Shown: one piece after another, positions 50,320 to 59,053 of the stretch | How the letters are laid out: each line of letters starts with the position of its first letter | How positions within the stretch are numbered: position 1 is the stretch's first letter | Assembly (NCBI GenBank): GCA_963715255.1 | Contig: CAVQRN010000003.1 | Location: forward strand, 1-64,000 | Reading direction: 5' to 3' | Source of the DNA: JAHEEL01 sp963715255 | Lineage (GTDB): Bacteria > Actinomycetota > Acidimicrobiia > Spongiisociales > UBA5794 | DNA: 64,000 nucleotides | Made by a program: the position numbers and the translations under genes | Notes under the pieces: model-generated | The model's input: the letters and a program-made list of their open reading frames with translations, nothing else | Told to the model about the DNA's origin: nothing | Databases searched by the model: none

Positions 50320-50892
50320 TCATGGTGTCGGATCGATCAATGGCGCGGTCGGTGCATTGCGGGCCGACGCGACCTCATCCCGGGTCGGACTCACCCGCCG
50401 CCTGAGATCCATCCGCGGCAGCTGGGCCTTGTCATCCAGGTTGGCGTGGAAGAAGTAGTAGTGGAAGTCGAGACCCTCGTATGCGCCTTCGCCTACGTAC
50501 TGCGCTTCACCGGACGGTATGGCCTCGTTGTTCTCTGCGGCCTGAGCACTACCGCGCCAGGTGCCCTCGGCATTGGTGATGACGGCGTCCTCCGCAACCC
50601 ATAACGTGCCAACTCCGACCCTCCCGACGACGAAGTGGAAACGGTCTTGTGTTTCAGTGCCGCTGACCCTCGGGTCCGACATGTCGAGCTCGCACGTAAC
50701 GAGGAAACCGGTTCCTCCCTCCGGGTCAACACCCTCCATCGTGAAGTCGCAGGCCGCCGTACCCCACACCACCACCGCGTCGGCAGGTATGGCATGGAAA
50801 GGGGCCGTTTCCGTTGCTGAGGACGACCCGCACGCCGCCACCAAGCACACGACGAACACGGCAGCAACGATTCTCGTCGTCACCGACCTCAT
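50320..50892 (-). CDS. Secreted lipoprotein of unknown function
   Basis: 190 residues. Signal peptide with lipobox (IVAAVFVVCLVAACG, Cys about 21), then a beta-rich domain: PADAVVVWGTAACDFTMEGV, FLVTCELDMSDPRVSGTETQ and VAEDAVITNAEGTWRGSAQA, similar in style to DUF3224-type or allene-oxide-cyclase barrel-like proteins with a G-EGAYEGL end. The C-terminal 30 residues (RRRVSPTRDEVASARNAP) are unlike a domain and may follow a frameshift. Convergent with the MpaB-type gene. Confidence 0.65.
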   Translation of the reverse strand: MRSVTTRIVAAVFVVCLVAACGSSSATETAPFHAIPADAVVVWGTAACDFTMEGVDPEGGTGFLVTCELDMSDPRVSGTETQDRFHFVVGRVGVGTLWVAEDAVITNAEGTWRGSAQAAENNEAIPSGEAQYVGEGAYEGLDFHYYFFHANLDDKAQLPRMDLRRRVSPTRDEVASARNAPTAPLIDPTP

Positions 50893-51006
50893 GGCCTTCC
50901 CGTTTCAGTTGTCAACTCGTCCAGTGGTCCCCACTTGTCGATGATCTCCTCGGTGCGTTCCTCGGTGAGTATCTCGCTCCTCCTCTCGTCCACGTGTGGG
51001 TCGCTG

Positions 51007-53214
51007 TCAGTCCACCTGCCAGATCGTGGCGGTCCCGTCGAGGCTGGCGGTGGCGATCCGGGTGCCGTCCGGGCTCCACGCCACGTCGGTCACCTGATCG
51101 GTGTGGCCGGTGAGGGTGGCCAGCTCGTCGCCGGTGGCGGCGTCCCAAATCTTGGCGGTCCCGTCGGAGCCGGCGGTGGCGATCCGGGTGCCGTCCGGGC
51201 TCCACGCCACCGCCCACACTCCGCCATACTCTCCGCTGTGGCCGGTGAGGGTGGCCAGCTCGTCGCCGGTGGCGGCGTCCCAGACCTTGACGGTCGTCCC
51301 GTCGGAGCCGGCGGTGGCGATCCGGGTGCCGTCCGGGCTCCACGCCACGTCCGTCACCTCGGCATTACCCCTGATCGTCAGCAGTTCGCTGCCGGTGGCG
51401 GCGTCCCAGACCTTGATGCTCGCCGCGCAGGTGGTGGCGAGGCGGGCACCTTCAGGGCCCCACGCCGCGTCCCACACCCAGGAATAGGGACCAGGGCACG
51501 GGGGCAGTGTGAGCTGTTCGTCACCGGTGGTGGCATCGAGGATCGCCGACCAGCCCCACGCTCCGCCGGCGGCGAGGCGGGTGCCGTCAGGGCTGTAGGC
51601 AAGGAACCGATCGCCGAGATCGCCGAGGAGTCCCTCGCCGGTGACCGCATCGTAGACAGCCGGTTCAAACCCACCGACAGCGAGGCGCGTGCCGTCGGGG
51701 GTGTAGGACATCTCTGCAACCCTCGCGTCCATCTGTTCGAGGAGTAGCACTCCATCGCCGGTGGTGGTATCCCAGACCTTCACGGTGTCGCGACTCCACT
51801 CGGCCTGCCGATTGCCTTCGGTGGTGCTACTGCCGGTGGCCAGGTGGGTGCCGTCAGGGCTCCACGCCACCGCCGACATTCCGCTGGGGTGGGCCGCCAG
51901 CGTCAACACCTCGACCGGTTCAAGGCGCATCGCATCCCCGGCCGGCGCCACCGGGGGCACGGCCTCGGGACCGACAACGAGCCATGTCGTATCGGTGCCA
52001 TCGAACCCCACGACTCCCTGTGAGGAAGGCAGCCACAAGGTGCCGTCGGCGGAGACCGCGCCTACGCCCCGTCCATCCGCTTTCGGGTACGCACGCCAAC
52101 CGGTACCGTCGAAGCGGGAAATGCCGTCCGGCAGTTCGATGCCGGACTCCTCGTAGAATGAGCTAGGCAGCGGATCGTGCACCACCCACACGGCGCCCGA
52201 TGGGCCGACGGTGACGCTGCCGCGATTGTCTAGCAGGCCATCGGCGGTCGTGTACACCGCCCAGGTGCCGTCCCGGTAGCGGAGAACGCCGCCGGCGGGG
52301 GAGTCGAACACCGCGGGATCGCAGCAAGATCGGTCGATGAACCCGCCACCACCCACCCACACCGTGCCGTCCGGTGCCACCGCGACGTTGCCGGCGATGT
52401 CGCTGGGGAGGCCGTCGTCGACGCCGAAATGGTGCCACTCGCCGTCGAAGGCGAGCACCCCGTCCTGCTTCGTCGACACCCAGACGGTGCCGGTGGAGGA
52501 CACCGCGATCGACCCTATCCCGGGCCAGGCGAGGCGCCCCGCCTCGGGCACCTGATAGGTCGTTGCCCCGCCGGCATCGATCCGGGTCAGAACATCGGTC
52601 TCGGCTGCCACCCACACCGCCCCATCCGGGCCGATCGCCAGATCGGCGACGGGGCTCGGCAGGTCGGGGAGCACGTCATCGCCGACGACCGTCCACGTCC
52701 CGTCGTAGTGCGCCAACCACCAGTCGCCCGCCGCCCACACGGTCCCGTCCGCGGCGATGGCCACGTTGTAGACGCTCCGGCCGCCCAGCCCGTCCACCTC
52801 CGAGAACACCGTGGGCGACGCCAACTCGAGATCCCACTCGACGACACCGCCGGCGGTGGCGGCCCACAGCTTGCCGTCGGGGGCCAGTGCCACGTCGAAG
52901 ACCTGATCCGTTGGGCCGACGTCGCCACCGCGCACTGGGACGGTCGTCGTCGATAGGACCGTCGGGGATTCGGGGATCGTCGCAATCGGCGACGTGTCGG
53001 GAAACAGCAGCCGCGTCGCCAGGAGGAGACCGCCGCCAACGAAGAGCGTGACCGCAGCGGCGGCAAAGGCGATTGCCGGGCCTCTGCGCCACAAGGGATG
53101 CCCGTCCCTGTCGGCGGCTACCTGCCGCTGTGCCGCAGTCAATACGACGGCCGCCCCTCGGGGAGTACCCCGCTCCGCCCGACGCACCAGCGTCCTCGTC
53201 AGCTCCTCAGCCAC
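51007..53214 (-). CDS. Membrane-anchored double-propeller protein with WD40 repeats, probable ECF partner
   Basis: 735 residues, intact. Residues 1-45 are a short cytosolic domain (MAEELTRTLVRRAERGTPRG). One transmembrane helix follows (AIAFAAAAVTLFVGGGLLLA). Residues about 95-395 form a two-component-regulator-type propeller (repeats of AxDGTVWAA-D-W). Residues about 420-735 are WD40 blades with VTDVAWSPDGTRIATAGSDG, VKVWDAATGDELATLTGHSG repeated. The last three blades are nearly identical at DNA level (51010-51400). Overlap with the ECF sigma gene's stop makes it that sigma factor's likely membrane partner and sensor (inference). Compare 9317-10681. Confidence 0.85.
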   Translation of the reverse strand: MAEELTRTLVRRAERGTPRGAAVVLTAAQRQVAADRDGHPLWRRGPAIAFAAAAVTLFVGGGLLLATRLLFPDTSPIATIPESPTVLSTTTVPVRGGDVGPTDQVFDVALAPDGKLWAATAGGVVEWDLELASPTVFSEVDGLGGRSVYNVAIAADGTVWAAGDWWLAHYDGTWTVVGDDVLPDLPSPVADLAIGPDGAVWVAAETDVLTRIDAGGATTYQVPEAGRLAWPGIGSIAVSSTGTVWVSTKQDGVLAFDGEWHHFGVDDGLPSDIAGNVAVAPDGTVWVGGGGFIDRSCCDPAVFDSPAGGVLRYRDGTWAVYTTADGLLDNRGSVTVGPSGAVWVVHDPLPSSFYEESGIELPDGISRFDGTGWRAYPKADGRGVGAVSADGTLWLPSSQGVVGFDGTDTTWLVVGPEAVPPVAPAGDAMRLEPVEVLTLAAHPSGMSAVAWSPDGTHLATGSSTTEGNRQAEWSRDTVKVWDTTTGDGVLLLEQMDARVAEMSYTPDGTRLAVGGFEPAVYDAVTGEGLLGDLGDRFLAYSPDGTRLAAGGAWGWSAILDATTGDEQLTLPPCPGPYSWVWDAAWGPEGARLATTCAASIKVWDAATGSELLTIRGNAEVTDVAWSPDGTRIATAGSDGTTVKVWDAATGDELATLTGHSGEYGGVWAVAWSPDGTRIATAGSDGTAKIWDAATGDELATLTGHTDQVTDVAWSPDGTRIATASLDGTATIWQVD

Positions 53215-53686
53215 GGGCTATCTCCTCTGTCAGCGCCGCATATAGCCGACGACGGCCGTTCATCGCTCGTTTCCGGGCAGCGGCCTCGCTGCAGCCGAGC
53301 ATGCGACCAATCTCGGCGAACCGATAACCCTCCACTTCGCTCAGGTACAGCACCGCTCGCTCTGCTGCCGAGAGGCGCTCTAGATCCCCGAGGTCGGAGG
53401 GGTAGTCGTCCCTTCGGTCCCGCCCATCCGCTGCGAGCCGTCTCAGGGCCCGGCGACGGATGGCGAAACGGCGCCGCTCGTTCGAGGCGAGATTCAGGAC
53501 GGTGCGGCGCAGGTAGGCCATGGGGTGGTCCAACTCGTCGAGTCGATGACGTCTCAAGACCCGAGCGACCGCCTCCTGGAGAAGGTCATCGGGATCGCAC
53601 TCGACCGGCCCGACCACGGCTGTGAACCGCCGGAGCGCCGGGTAACAGTCTGCGAAGATCTGCGACTCCTCGATCGGGTCGGTCAT
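53207..53686 (-). CDS. ECF-family RNA polymerase sigma factor
   Basis: 159 residues. Region 2: FADCYPALRRFTAVVGPVEC, DPDDLLQEAVARVLRRH and MAYLRRTVLNLASNERRR. Region 4 HTH: LSAAERAVLYLSEVEGYRFA, then EIGRMLGCSEAAARKRAMNG. It would direct a small regulon. The stop at 53207 overlaps the start of the propeller gene at 53214, as at 8.8-9.3 kb, so both loci have the same sigma-then-membrane-propeller order. A minus-strand promoter should lie in 53687-53760 (AT-rich TTCGATTACATCACAAATAG). Confidence 0.88.
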   Translation of the reverse strand: MTDPIEESQIFADCYPALRRFTAVVGPVECDPDDLLQEAVARVLRRHRLDELDHPMAYLRRTVLNLASNERRRFAIRRRALRRLAADGRDRRDDYPSDLGDLERLSAAERAVLYLSEVEGYRFAEIGRMLGCSEAAARKRAMNGRRRLYAALTEEIARG

Positions 53687-54053
53687 CGAACGTCTCTCCC
53701 ACGTGCCTCATTCGATTACATCACAAATAGGACACACGAGGAGGAAGAATCGTGCCTCAGTTTGTTGGCTTCTCGTCCGCAGTGTCGCCCCCGCGGACCG
53801 GGTCCGCCCAATGCTGCGGATCGACGGCTCCCTCGTCATCGACTCCGGGGCTGAGCAGCGTCGCACAGCTTTCGAAGACGAAGTGAGACCGGCCTCGCCA
53901 ACGATGTCGGAAGAGCTCGCCACCCCGCAGCCGATGGCCACCCGAATGAGTGTCCTGTGAAGTGGTGGACATTGGGGTAGGTCCTTCACCTGGCGGGGCC
54001 ATCGTGTGACTCTCAGCGGGTTCAGCTACGAAGTCGCAATGTGACACCACGCG
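53687..54053. other. Intergenic stretch, no supported gene
   Basis: Contains the upstream region of the ECF sigma gene. Open frames on both strands (for example minus-strand 53708-53989) lack family text. Confidence 0.35.
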
Positions 54054-54063
54054 ATGACTCGCC

Positions 54064-54300
54064 ATGACCACGTGTCAACGCTCGCTGATGTGTTTCCACG
54101 TCTCGGTGATCGCGGCACGAAGCAGCTCGTCCGGCTTCTGATGGAACAGGCATTCCAGGACCTGATCGACGGCGATGTGGCTACCCGGATCGGCGCTTGC
54201 GCTCGATGCTTCCCCTGGCGACATGTCCGCATGACGGGGACGATGTCCGTAAGAATCCGACAACACACCGATCACCATCCACCAGAAACGGTGCCACGCG
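54064..54300 (+). mobile_element. IS256/mutator-type transposase N-terminal remnant
   Basis: HVSTLADVFPRLGDRGTKQL, then LLMEQAFQDLIDGDVATRIG matches the N-terminal region of IS256-family transposases (L-L-x-x-A-x-x-D-L-I/M-x-A-E-A-x-x-R-I-G). The usual continuation (A-x-R-Y-E-R) is disrupted (ACARCFPWRHVR) and the DDE core is missing. A short relic. Confidence 0.55.
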
Positions 54301-54376
54301 ACCGTCAGACGGAACCGAAGAAGCGGCACCGCCGCTCGGGCGGTGCCGTTCGGTTGCGTTCAAGTATCGTGGGCGA

Positions 54377-54631
54377 CTACTCGGAGGGGACCGCCGGCTC
54401 CGCTTCGCCCCGGTAGTAGGCCCACTCTTCGACCTCGGTTCCATCCGAGAAGACGCAGTAGCCGGTCTGGTTGCCGCTGTCATCCGTTCGTATGTCTAGG
54501 GTGCCGCCTTGCTCCTCGCAGTATACTGATGCCGGGTTGGCGACTCCTGTTTGCTCATCGTTGTCATCGTCGCCGCCACATCCTGAGACACTCAGGACAA
54601 TGGCAAGTGCGATGGCGATCGCACGCTTCAT
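54377..54631 (-). CDS. DUF333 lipoprotein
   Basis: 84 residues. Signal peptide with lipobox (IALAIVLSVSGCG), acidic spacer (DDDNDEQTG), then the DUF333 domain: VANPASVYCEEQGGTLDIRT, DDSGNQTGYCVFSDGTEVEE, WAYYRGE. The ANPAS-x-YC...GG and GYCxFxDG-x-xxEEWxYYRG motifs are complete. Such proteins are widespread small surface lipoproteins, once labelled hemolysin-like, of unknown role. Intact. Confidence 0.9.
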   Translation of the reverse strand: MKRAIAIALAIVLSVSGCGGDDDNDEQTGVANPASVYCEEQGGTLDIRTDDSGNQTGYCVFSDGTEVEEWAYYRGEAEPAVPSE

Positions 54632-55239
54632 GTTGCCCTCCTCGGGGTGCCGAGCTTCGATGCGGTGGAGCGGGAGATCCCCGCCCTGATCTCTGCCGGC
54701 GGGCCCAGGTTGTTCCGACCTTACGCCCCTTTGACGATGGGAGAAGCCGCTGCGGTTCCTCCGAACATCTTCATCCTACGGCCGGATTCCTCGGCTTGAT
54801 GTGTCCCGTTTCTGCGTCTGCGCAACCAGCTTGGTGGAAGCGTCCCGTGGGGTGATGTAGGTGGATCTCGGGGCACGTGGTGCGGCAGGGCACGGGCCGC
54901 TGCGTGGAGGCCGATGACGCGTTGCGAGCCGAACCGGCAATCTGAGCCGGCTGTGAGGTATCTCGACCGGCTTCCCTCGTCCAGGTCCGTGGTCGGCCTC
55001 CGGCCATGTGCGAGCTCCCGTTGATGTCTGCCCTTTGACGCTTCCGCTCCCACATCGCAGAGCGGGGTCGTCCTTCAGTAACCCGATTGGAGAGTGTCGC
55101 GGTATCAGGGAATCGATGACCAGTTCAATCGAAGGGCCGTAGCAACATGCCGGCTGCCGGGCGAAGATTGTGTCGCTCACCAGCGCGAGGGTGAACGACC
55201 TCGGGGTCCGAACGTCTCCTGGCGCGCCCCAACGGAGTC
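54632..55239. other. About 600 bases without a supported gene
   Basis: Several open frames (for example minus-strand 54721-55053) lack recognisable domains or ribosome sites. No array hairpin is present. Confidence 0.35.
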
Positions 55240-55610
55240 CGGTCGGCGACCGGTTCGTGGACGGGCCCGATGACGCTACCGTCGGGATCCTCCACGGTCG
55301 CGATCAGTTCGTTGCCACCCGCAACCCTGACCGGGTGATTGGCTTGTGCGCCGGCATCGAGAAGCTGCCTGAGGCTCCCACCGATGTCGTCGACATCCGG
55401 TGCCCGATAGGGCTCGTCATGCGACTCCGCCGGGCGTTGGGAGCCAGACCAACGTGCTGGCCCGCGACATCGAACCCGGCGTAGCACGCCTGGTCCATCA
55501 ACGGAGGCATGCCGAGCAGCGCTCCGTACAACTTCTTCACTGCTGCGAGATCCTTGACCGGACGGAAAAAGGCCTTCGTCGCTGCTGTCGTCTTCCAAGG
55601 TTCTGTGCCG
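55240..55610 (-). pseudogene. Glyoxalase/VOC-family protein, frameshifted
   Basis: On the minus strand: TKAFFRPVKDLAAVKKLYGA, LLGMPPLMDQACYAGFDVAG, QHVGLAPNARR. A shift near 55420 then gives VDDIGGSLRQLLDAGAQANH, PVRVAGGNELIATVEDPDGS and VIGPVHEP. Together these make a whole small VOC domain (metal-binding His/Glu positions not all conserved). At least one, possibly two shifts are needed. A resistance or dioxygenase role is not supported; function unknown. Confidence 0.62.
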
Positions 55611-55753
55611 TTTGGCGTCAGTCCGACCGTGTTCGATCTCGCCGCGATCTCATAGTTCGTCGTATAGGAACACCGGTGCTCGGCCGATGCACTTCTGGGT
55701 CGGACCGACCTGATCAACCCCAGGCAATGCGCTCGCCTCCCGCGGCAGAGCCG

Positions 55754-56725
55754 TCAGACGGCAGCGTTCCACCAGTCGAGCACCCGGAGGGCGCGGAGGG
55801 TGTTCCAGCGGCTCGGCGTGCCCACGCCGCCCTCGAGGTCGAAGTGGACACGACCCGGGTGGATGCGGTCGAGCAGCCACCGGCCGTCGGGCTGTCGCTT
55901 CGATCGCACGACCTCCACGGCCTCCGCCATCCGGGGATCAGGGTCCGCGCCCGACCGGCGGAAGTAGTCGAGCGCGCGCAGCACGTCGTAGCGCCAGTAG
56001 TAGGGGAACGCGAACTCGAGATACGCCGGATCGGCGACCTCGCCGGTGCTCTTGCGGCGGAACAGGCCGCGCTCGAGCAGGTACTCCTCACCGCTGCGCC
56101 GGGCCGCGCGCACGTCGGCGGACCCGCCGGTCGCTCGCTCGAACTCTAGCCAGCCCGTCGAGCACGTTGATCGTGGTGTCGAACGAGGAGCGCACGGAAC
56201 CGTTCTCGACCTCGCAGTTCCAGCCACCGTCGTCCAGTCGCTCACCGAGGATCCGCTCGACGATCGGCGCGACGTCCACCCCGAAGTACGCCCCGGTCTC
56301 GATCGTCCGGCCGTTGATGCACGGCTCGACCTCGCCGTCGAAGTAGCGCTGCCCGGCGTGCTCCCAGCGCCCGTTCTCGGCGACGAGCGCGATCGCCCGG
56401 CGGGCGGACTCCGAGGCCGGGTCGAGGCCGAGGAGCTGCAGCGTCTGGAGCGTGTGCATCGTGGCCGTCCAGGGCTGCCCCGGTTCACCGCCGGTGTAGG
56501 ACGCCGGGAAGCAGGCGCCGCCCTCCCAGAGCCCGTCGGGACCCTCGAGCGCGAGGAGGCGCGCGCCCCAGCCCTCGCGCTCGACCCGGGCCCGCTCGGC
56601 CGCGATCTCTTCGGGTGACGCGTTCCCGAGGTCGCTGGAGCACCTGCCAGCGGATGGCAGGGTCGCCGTCCGAGCAGCCAGTCGACCATGCCTTCCGCGG
56701 CCTCGTTCGGATCGTGCTCGTCCAT
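55754..56725 (-). pseudogene. Prenyltransferase/squalene-cyclase-type alpha-toroid protein (frameshifted)
   Basis: Pieces in three frames line up as one protein of about 320 residues: MDEHDPNEAAEGMVDWLL and DGDPAIRWQVL at the N terminus, MHTLQTLQLLGLDPASESAR and DDGGWNCEVENGSVRSSFDT in the 56459 frame, then YLEFAFPYYWRYDVLRALDY and WNTLRALRVLDWWNAA at the end. Repeated QW-like and G-GW-N-C motifs are typical of squalene-oxidase-repeat proteins. The catalytic DxDD is not visible, so it is probably of the non-cyclase type. At least three shifts; may be sequencing error. Confidence 0.7.
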
Positions 56726-56824
56726 GACCTCAATTGTGCCATCTCGGTCGCGTCACCGCCCGCGGACGTGTCGATGTGCGATGTCCACCCGAGCAAGCTG
56801 GTCGACAGGCGTCGGCATCAATTC

Positions 56825-57400
56825 TCAGGAAGTCGGGTCGACGAACCGGGTGACTACCCAGCGGTGTTTGCCGATCATCCGATCTCGGGTGAAGCCCAGC
56901 TGCTCGTAGGTCGAGAGCGCCCCGTTGAAGAGGAACCCGGCAGGAACCGAGCCGGCAGGCTCGGGGTAGCCCTCGACCAACCCACCTCCCAAGCCGGCGA
57001 TCAGATCGAGCGCACCGGCAACGGCCGCAGTGGCCACTCCTTGACGCCGATGCCCCTTCGCGACGTAGCAGCACGCGATCCGCCAAACCGGCGGCGCAGT
57101 CGCCGTCCGCTCGTACGCGGCCCGACTCTTGATCCTCGGCAATTCGTCGGGCGAACCGAACTGACACCATCCAACGCAGGCATCTTCATCGAACACGAGC
57201 GCAGCGTGTGCAGTTCCCCTACGCACTCGTGCCATCTTGCGCTCGCGGTTCAGGGTCGCGGTGGTGTCCTTCCCGACGCCCTCAGGGTGAAACGCCATGC
57301 ACCAACAACCACTCGGGAAGCCGTCGCAGTTCTCCACCAGGGAGGCGAAGGCCGGCCACGTCAACTCGTCGAGCGGTCTGATCGTGAGTCGTGGCAACAC
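56825..57400 (-). CDS. GNAT-family N-acetyltransferase
   Basis: 191 residues from ATG 57400. The acetyl-CoA site is VWRIACCYVAKGHRRQGVAT, with Q/R-x-x-G-x-G/A as RRQGVA, and the N-terminal LTIRPLDELTWPAFASLVEN opens the fold. The distal part FLFNGALSTYEQLGFTRDRM gives the usual Y-E-x-L-G-F. A Cys-rich first third (CDGFPSGCWCMAFHPEG) resembles the subfamily acting on small amines in actinobacteria. Acceptor unknown. Intact. Confidence 0.88.
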   Translation of the reverse strand: MLPRLTIRPLDELTWPAFASLVENCDGFPSGCWCMAFHPEGVGKDTTATLNRERKMARVRRGTAHAALVFDEDACVGWCQFGSPDELPRIKSRAAYERTATAPPVWRIACCYVAKGHRRQGVATAAVAGALDLIAGLGGGLVEGYPEPAGSVPAGFLFNGALSTYEQLGFTRDRMIGKHRWVVTRFVDPTS

Positions 57401-57567
57401 CCATGCATGCTATCTCCCGCGAGGGAGTCTCGAGCATCCCACCTCGGGCGACGTCTGGTATCAGCCGGCGTGCGATCTCCCGGCGGGCGAGTGCCCGTGA
57501 GGTGTCGGACCAGGTTGGTGAACGGGGTGATGGCGGTAGTCCTCCAATGCGTGGATCGCCGCCAAAC

Positions 57568-57617
57568 CTTCGTCACCCGATCACGCCAACCCGCCAGGGA
57601 CAACCCCTCCGGTTGCC
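57568..57617 (-). repeat. Repeat shared with 21794-21842 (opposite strand)
   Basis: TTCGTCACCCGATCACGCCA, ACCCGCCAGGGACAACCCCTCC. Likely an element end; no transposase adjoins it. 57401-57636 otherwise has no supported gene. Confidence 0.45.
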
Positions 57618-57636
57618 ACAACCAACGTACAACCGA

Positions 57637-57951
57637 ATGGACGTAGAGCAGCCCACCGACGCGGAGGTCCACCGACTGTTCCGCGCCCTGGCGGATGCCG
57701 CCCGTCGTGACCCCGGGGTGCGGGCGGCTATGGGAAACTCGCCGATATCGGTGACGGCTCGCTGCTATTCGATGAGCGTGACGGCTGCTTTCGCTACTGT
57801 TCGCGATGTCCTTCACCGCCTCGAAGCCATGTGGCGGAATAGGCTCGACCGACTCGGAGACATCCTCTCCAGCTCACGGAAGGAGATCAGACATGACCGT
57901 GACCGCCGTGACGAAGGATCCCGAGCGCTGCTCGATGACCGTCGTGGCTGA
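57637..57951 (+). pseudogene. ArsR-family regulator with HTH deleted in frame
   Basis: ATG 57637: MDVEQPTDAEVHRLFRALAD, AARRDPGVRAAMG at the N terminus and VLHRLEAMWRNRLDRLGDIL near the end match ArsR regulators that precede AHSA1/SRPBCC genes. Between them most of the HTH and wing (about 30 residues) is missing, while the open frame continues. The last residues overlap the SRPBCC gene. Probably inactive as a DNA-binding protein. The pair would have been a classic ArsR-SRPBCC operon. Confidence 0.55.
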
Positions 57952-58390
57952 GTATCCGGCGACAGCAGCTCTCGTGTGGCAGCTATGGGCGGATTGGCAG
58001 CAGTTGGAGCGGTGGTGGGGGCCGCCTGCTTTTCCAGCGACGGTGACAGCGCATGATCTCGCGGCCGGTGGGGTGGTCCGCTATTACATGACCGGTCCCG
58101 ATGAGGAGCGGTATCACGGCGGATGGCGGATTGTCTGCGCTGAGGCTCCGTCCACGCTGGAGTTCGAGGACTTCTTCGCCGATGAAGACGGCGCCGAGAA
58201 TGCCGACCTGCCGCAGACGAGGACCGTGGTCTCCATCGAAGACACCGGAGCCGGGATCACTCGGATGGTCATCGAGAGCCACTTTCCGTCTTCCGAGGCG
58301 ATGGCGCAGGTGCTCGAAATGGGGATGGAAGAGGGCTTCAAACAGGCGCTCAGCCAGACGGACGCACTCCTCGCCAAGCAGCCAACCTGA
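57893..58390 (+). CDS. SRPBCC (AHSA1/activator of Hsp90-like) protein
   Basis: 165 residues from ATG 57893, AAGGAG about 7 bases upstream; the longer frame begins at 57806. The family core is very clear: MTVVAEYPATAALVWQLWAD, WQQLERWWGPPAFPATVTAH, YYMTGPDEERYHGGWRIVCA, FEDFFADEDG. The C-terminal helix MEEGFKQALSQTDALL closes it. Usually co-encoded with an ArsR regulator, here a remnant just upstream. Ligand unknown. Intact. Confidence 0.9.
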   Translation: MTVTAVTKDPERCSMTVVAEYPATAALVWQLWADWQQLERWWGPPAFPATVTAHDLAAGGVVRYYMTGPDEERYHGGWRIVCAEAPSTLEFEDFFADEDGAENADLPQTRTVVSIEDTGAGITRMVIESHFPSSEAMAQVLEMGMEEGFKQALSQTDALLAKQPT

Positions 58391-58428
58391 GCTTGCCGAA
58401 GGGTCGGTGAAGACGTAGGTTCTGCGTC

Positions 58429-58773
58429 ATGACCGTGGACGAGTACGTTGATGCCGCCCCCGAGCCGCAGCGAAGTACGCTGACCCAACTTCGCGCGATG
58501 CTCGCGTCGATCCTTCCGGAGGCAGAGGAGGGCATCTCCTACGGTGTCCCTGCGTTCAAGATCGGCGGGAAGGCCGTAGCCGGTTACGCCCACGCCAAAC
58601 GACACTGCAGCTACTTCCCCCACTCCGGTTCTGTTATACCGCACGTCGAGCCGGAGTTGCTCGAGGGCCACGACTGGTCGAGGGGCACGCTGCGGTTTCC
58701 GGTGGACCGGGTGCCGGATGAGGTTCTCGTGCGTCGCCTGATTGAGATCCGCCTCGCCATGCTCAAGGAGTAG
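58429..58773 (+). CDS. DUF1801/YdhG-type protein
   Basis: 114 residues. MTVDEYVDAAPEPQRSTLTQ, LRAMLASILPEAEEGISYGV, PAFKIGGKAVAGYAHAKRHC and SYFPHSGSVI are all characteristic of DUF1801 (iron-chaperone-like) proteins, with LRFPVDRVPDEVLVRRLIEI at the end. Structural relatives of frataxin-like or YdhG proteins; the precise role is unsettled. It follows the SRPBCC gene by 38 bases and may share its transcript. Intact. Confidence 0.9.
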   Translation: MTVDEYVDAAPEPQRSTLTQLRAMLASILPEAEEGISYGVPAFKIGGKAVAGYAHAKRHCSYFPHSGSVIPHVEPELLEGHDWSRGTLRFPVDRVPDEVLVRRLIEIRLAMLKE

Positions 58774-58958
58774 CGGAAAGGCGAACCCACGCTCGCCCGG
58801 CACGACGGGCGTTGCAGGTGGCGCCCCGCATTCCTGGTCCGTGTCCACGAACACAAAGCGACCTCATGACATCCCGAGGTGACCGGAACGACCGGTGACA
58901 ACCGGTGGTGTGGATTCAGCTGTCACTGAGTGTTCGGTGATGACCGGTGGTGGTGGGC

Positions 58959-59006
58959 CTGCGTTCACACGGCAGGGGTCACGGGTTCGACGCCTGTAGG
59001 GCCCAC
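58959..59006 (+). other. tRNA-like 3' half (CAC anticodon arm), putative att site
   Basis: CTGCGTTCACACGGCAG anticodon arm (one mismatch), GGGTC, T-arm ACGGG-TTCGACG-CCTGT and acceptor AGGGCCC-AC. No 5' half. Similar in order to the copies at 5248 and 47741. 58774-58958 has no gene. Confidence 0.6.
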
Positions 59007-59016
59007 AAGACGGGAG

Positions 59017-59053
59017 TCCTTGGTGTGGTCGCGGAACGCAGTCAGACGAGGGG
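59017..59053 (+). repeat. Two-stem hairpin downstream of tRNA-like end, copy C
   Basis: TCCTTGG...GAGGGG region with inner CGCG-GAA-CGCAG; degenerate version of copies A and B at the same distance from the tRNA-like end. Confidence 0.45.

Noticed and set aside
50912..51343. 143-codon minus-strand frame with repeated RHPDRHR text
   Set aside because: Off-frame reading of the repeated WD40 blades of the propeller gene.
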